Source of the DNA: Calendula officinalis
Lineage: Eukaryota > Streptophyta > Magnoliopsida > Asterales > Asteraceae
NCBI GenBank assembly: GCA_963853835.1
Contig: OY970820.1
Span: 29,350,873-29,414,872 of the forward strand
DNA: 64,000 bases
Reading direction: 5' to 3'
This document shows positions 57,801 through 64,000 of the stretch, piece by piece (the first letter of the stretch is position 1; each line of letters opens with the position of its first letter). The position numbers and the translations under genes were made by a program. The notes below the pieces were generated by a model. The model was not told where the DNA came from and ran no database searches. It saw only the letters and a program-made list of their open reading frames with translations.

Positions 57801-60664
57801 ACAATGAGAATGAAACTGAAAATTGCGGTTATTATTGTGCTAAAGCACAAATATGTGAAAAGATGGATTCACCTGCAGATCTTTTTAAAGGAAAGGTTTG
57901 TGTTCGTATGCATGTATAAAAAATAAAAAATTTAATTATAATATTACTAAAAACATTTAATCTGTTGTAGGGTGGTAAATCAGATGGTTCTGGTTTTGCT
58001 GATTTCCCAGCATCACCCAAGTCTCCCCTGTCACCTGAAAAAGCTTTTGAAGTGACAGAAAGTAGCCGAAATGGTAAAGTTTACTTTAGAACCTTTATAT
58101 TACCATTTTTAACCGTTATTCAATTTATATACTTTATAGCTGATAGTATACTGTTGTGCATGCAGTTGATCAGGATGATTCTGAGGGTTTCACTGTTGGG
58201 AAATCATGTAGAATACGTGTGGGCCCTCTGAAAGGATACATGTGTCGTGTTATGGCAATTCGTTATTCAGATATCACAGTGAAGCTCGATTCACAGCACA
58301 AGATTCTCACAGGTTTTATAATTAATAGTGATTAACTAAACTATAAGCTAGTTCCTTTGTTATTTCTTGGCTAATAATATAATCTTTTGTTTTGTAGTTA
58401 AAGCTGAGCATCTTGTTGAAGTTAAAGCAAAAAGCTCTGTTGTTTCCACTGGGTAAATTGGTTTTAAGTTTAACTCTATTATTGGCTAACCTTTAAAATT
58501 TATTTTGACATTTTGTTTGATTTTCTGAAGGGATGGACAGGACTCTGTGAAGCCGTTTGAATTGCTTGGGGATCATGGGGGTTCGCAAGGTGGGAAATAT
58601 AATTTATGGTTAATTTGTAGAAATTATATTTACAAATTAAGCTTATAAGCACATTAAATAAAGTTTTTTCAAACATGCCCTAAATAGAATAGAATTGTGT
58701 ATAGGTTGGATGGATGGAGCAGCAACTGAGTCTGGAGGGTGGGCACCTTTTGGTGCAGCAGGATCATCGGTGGATAACGGTATGTTTATATATTCTATAT
58801 ATTAATATTAATGTATCTCTGCTTTTAAGTTTTATTTATTTATGTTACTGATTTGTTTTTTTTAATGAATGGAAGTTGGTGGAGCTTCTGGATGGGGTGC
58901 AAGCTCAAGTGGTGTAAAAAATGATAATTCAGAAGATGCTGGTGGCTGGGGTGCAGCCAAAAAAGATGAAGGTACTTGTGCTACTGGAGGCTGGGGTGCA
59001 GCTAAGAAAGACGAAGATACCCCTGCTACTGGTGGCTGGGGTGCAGCTAAAAAGGATGAGGATACCCCTGCTGCTACTGGTGGCTGGGGTGCAGCTAAAA
59101 AAGATGAAGGTACCCCTGCTGCTGGTGGCTGGGGTGCAGTTAAAAAAGACGAAGGTACTTCTACTGGAGGCTGGGGTGCAGCCAAAAAAGACGAAGATAC
59201 CCCTGCTGCTGGTGGTGGCTGGGGTGCCACCAAAAAGAGTGAGGATATTCCTGGTGGTGGTGGTGGCTGGGGTGCCACCAAAAAAGATGATGAGGCCCCT
59301 GCTTCTGGTGGGTGGGGTGCTGCCAAAAGTGATGACAATACAGCTGCTGGTGGTGGGTGGGGTGCAGCCAAGAAGAATGAAGACACAACTACTGGGTGGG
59401 GTGGTGCCAAAAAAGATGAGAATAGCGTTAGTGGTGGTGGGTGGGGTGCAGCCAAGAAGAATGAAGATACAGCTACTGGTGGTGGGTGGGGTGCATCTGG
59501 AGGATCTTCATGGGGTAGCCAGGCAGAGAAAGACGATGGTGGTGGTGGTAGAAGCTTCCCCCAGGGTGGTGGCGGAGGTGGTGGCAGAAGCTGCTACAAA
59601 TGTGGTGAAAGTGGGCACATGTCTAGGGAATGTCCCCAAGGTGGGGGTGGGGGAGGGGGTGGCAGTGGTGGTAGCAGAAATTGCTACAAGTGTGGTGAGA
59701 GTGGCCACATGTCACGAGAGTGCCCACAGGGTGGTGGTGGTGGAGGAGGAGGAGGTAGTGGAAACTGTTTTAAGTGCGGAGAAAGCGGGCACATGTCTAG
59801 AGAGTGCCCGCAGGGTGGTGGTGGAGGTGGTAGCAGAAATTGCTACAAGTGTGGTGAAGCTGGTCACATGTCACGAGAGTGCCCCCAGGGTGGTGGTGGT
59901 GGTGGAGGAAAGTGTTTTAAGTGCGGAGAAAGTGGACATATGTCCCGGGAATGCCCTCAAGGAGGTGGTGGTGGTGGAAACAGAAATTGCTTCAAGTGCG
60001 GAGAGAGTGGACATATGTCCCGAGAATGTCCCCAGGGTGGTGGTGGAGGAGGAAGAAGCTGTTACAAGTGTGGTGAGAGCGGGCATATGTCCCGAGAATG
60101 CCCGCAGGGGGGAGGCGGTGGTGGTGGTGGGGGAAGAAGCTGCTACAAGTGTGGTGAGAGCGGGCATATGTCCCGGGAATGTCCCCAGGGTGGCGGTGGT
60201 GGTGGAAACAGAAATTGCTACAAGTGTGGGGAGAGCGGGCACATGTCCCGGGAATGTCCCCAGGGTGGTGGTGGAGGAGGTGGTGGCAGAGGCGGTGGGT
60301 GGAGCAGTGGTAATCAAACAGGTGGTGGATGGGGTTCTGAGACAGCAGCAGTTGAGAAAAAGGAAGGAAGTCAATGGGGCAGCGGCGGTGGTCAAACGGC
60401 AGCAGGTGGTTGGGGCTCTTCTGACGGAGGTAAAAAGGCTGGTTGGGGTGGCAATGATCAATCAGGTAATTTTTGAGTTAAAAAAAAGGCCTTTTACTTG
60501 TACTCTTCAACTATTATAAGTCAACTAACTCTGAAGCACTAATATTTGCAGCAGCAGCAGCTGATAAAAAGGAAGGTTGGGGCGGCAGTAGTGGAGGATG
60601 GGGATCTGATGCAAAGAAGGATGATGGTGAAGGAAGTGGGTGGAAGAAGTCAGGAGGATGGTAA
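54896..60664 (+). CDS. KTF1: KTF1 / SPT5-like (RDM3) transcription factor with WG/GW hook and nine CCHC zinc knuckles, 17 exons, about 1,252 aa
   Basis: Plant SPT5-like protein of RNA-directed DNA methylation. In Arabidopsis it works with RNA polymerase V transcripts in the nucleus and recruits AGO4 through WG/GW repeats. Deduced exons: 54,896-55,103; 55,769-56,019; 56,098-56,253; 56,337-56,495; 56,575-56,658; 56,780-56,847; 56,941-57,279; 57,372-57,423; 57,504-57,659; 57,752-57,895; 57,971-58,073; 58,166-58,312; 58,398-58,452; 58,531-58,589; 58,705-58,779; 58,876-60,465; 60,552-60,664. The total is 3,759 nt with every phase consistent. Order: basic/acidic N terminus, SPT5-type NGN (from WKVKCMVGRERHSVF), KOW (WARVKAGHYKGDLAQV), further KOWs (VRILEGPLEDKTGIV, RIRVGPLKGYMCRV), about 14 GGWGAAKKDE-like units (residues about 690-900), nine CYKCGESGHMSREC knuckles (about 925-1,146), and a W-rich tail. 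KTF1 rather than canonical SPT5 because of the WG/GW tail. I know of no knuckles in the Arabidopsis protein. Confidence 0.93.
58887..59520 (+). repeat. WG/GW (Argonaute hook) repeat array within KTF1 exon 16
   Basis: About 14 in-frame units of 42-54 nt encode GGWGAAKKDEDTPA-like segments. Tandem GW motifs spaced by charged residues are the known AGO-binding platform of KTF1 and Pol V. The near-identical units suggest recent intragenic expansion. Antisense frames here (for example 59,455-58,862) are shadows. Confidence 0.9.
59592..60257 (+). repeat. Nine-unit CCHC zinc-knuckle array within KTF1 exon 16
   Basis: Nine units of C(Y/F)KCGE(S/A)GHMSREC, each C-x2-C-x4-H-x4-C, are separated by PQGGGG-type glycine linkers of variable length. 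All cysteines and histidines are conserved. The units resemble the knuckles of glycine-rich RNA-binding proteins (CSP/GRP2 and CNBP type). They share one uninterrupted exon with the GW repeats, so the fusion is not an artefact of gene joining. Confidence 0.93.
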
Positions 60665-60681
60665 TAACATCAACATAACAG

Positions 60682-60761
60682 GTGAGTCTCTTATTCATAA
60701 CTCTCAAATATAATAATATTAAGAGCTTTGCAATAACTGATTTTGTTTTTCTTTGTTATAG
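60682..60761 (+). other. Probable 3' UTR intron of KTF1
   Basis: A consensus donor (acag|gtgagt) lies 18 nt after the stop, and an acceptor (tttgttatag) lies at 60,761. An exon junction this near the stop would not be expected to trigger nonsense-mediated decay. Predicted only from splice signals. Confidence 0.65.
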
Positions 60762-60846
60762 AAGAGCAGCCACTTGGAGGAGGAATGATGTTTGGTCAAA
60801 TCATGCTTAGATTCTGTTTATACTTTGGTATTTGCTTTTGATGAAC

Positions 60847-64000
<3,154 letters not shown>

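Noticed and set aside
58862..59455. Antisense 197-codon Pro/Ser-rich frame in KTF1 exon 16, and the plus-strand alternate frame 58,921-60,519
   Set aside because: Both are shadows of the GW and zinc-knuckle repeats; only the frame in phase with upstream exons keeps the conserved Cys, His and Trp residues.

Overview
This window is nuclear DNA from a flowering plant. The evidence is spliced plant genes, a TIR-type NLR (a class absent from grasses, so a eudicot), and LTR retrotransposons primed by initiator tRNA-Met. The LTR and LINE families look like those of Asteraceae, but that placement is an inference and no species is claimed. About three quarters of the window is nested transposable elements or simple repeat. 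Three host genes appear intact once spliced: a small Gag1-like clamp (DUF4050) gene, a TIR-NBS-LRR immune receptor, and a KTF1/SPT5-like RNA-directed DNA methylation factor.

1-14,053: the remains of one minus-strand DUF4283/zinc-knuckle gene (LINE ORF1 type), split by two insertions. One is a 12-kb LTR retrotransposon lacking protease, integrase and reverse transcriptase (579-12,551, TSD accat). It carries two inverted solo LTRs of a second family (1,591-4,684 and 9,003-11,155). The other is a 1-kb Mutator-like MITE (12,965-13,965) packed with CACATGTG palindromes. 14,054-18,991: a Copia element with a Stowaway MITE in its 5' LTR, two TGA stops, one frameshift and a truncated 3' LTR. 19,507-21,190: the four-exon Gag1-like gene with its 5' UTR exon and TATA box. 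21,820-24,685: a MULE transposase fused to an OTU cysteine-protease domain, frameshifted. 24,763-26,400: microsatellites and AT-rich sequence.

26,401-45,815: a LINE fragment split by two LTR elements that landed about 100 codons apart. One is a non-autonomous Ty3/Gypsy element with gag only (26,877-34,788, TSD atgtt). The other is a decayed Copia element (34,978-45,566, TSD tatag) that itself holds an antisense L1-type LINE. 45,816-48,285: AT-rich sequence with a Helitron 3' terminus and a 7 x 30-bp tandem repeat just upstream of the next gene.

48,286-53,378: a five-exon TIR-NBS-LRR gene (about 1,158 aa) with a GC-AG intron and a MITE in intron 4. 54,373-54,559: a tRNA-derived SINE with a 16-bp TSD. 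54,896-60,664: a 17-exon KTF1/SPT5L gene (about 1,252 aa). It has NGN and KOW domains and a WG/GW Argonaute hook, and in the same exon an array of nine CCHC zinc knuckles that I do not know from the Arabidopsis protein. 60,848-64,000: an uninterrupted (CTAT)n tract of more than 3.1 kb starting about 180 bp after the KTF1 stop.

KTF1 and its partners silence transposons, so this nest of elements is the kind of target that pathway acts on. The linkage itself is probably chance. Exon boundaries were deduced by hand from GT/AG signals and phase and were not checked against transcripts.
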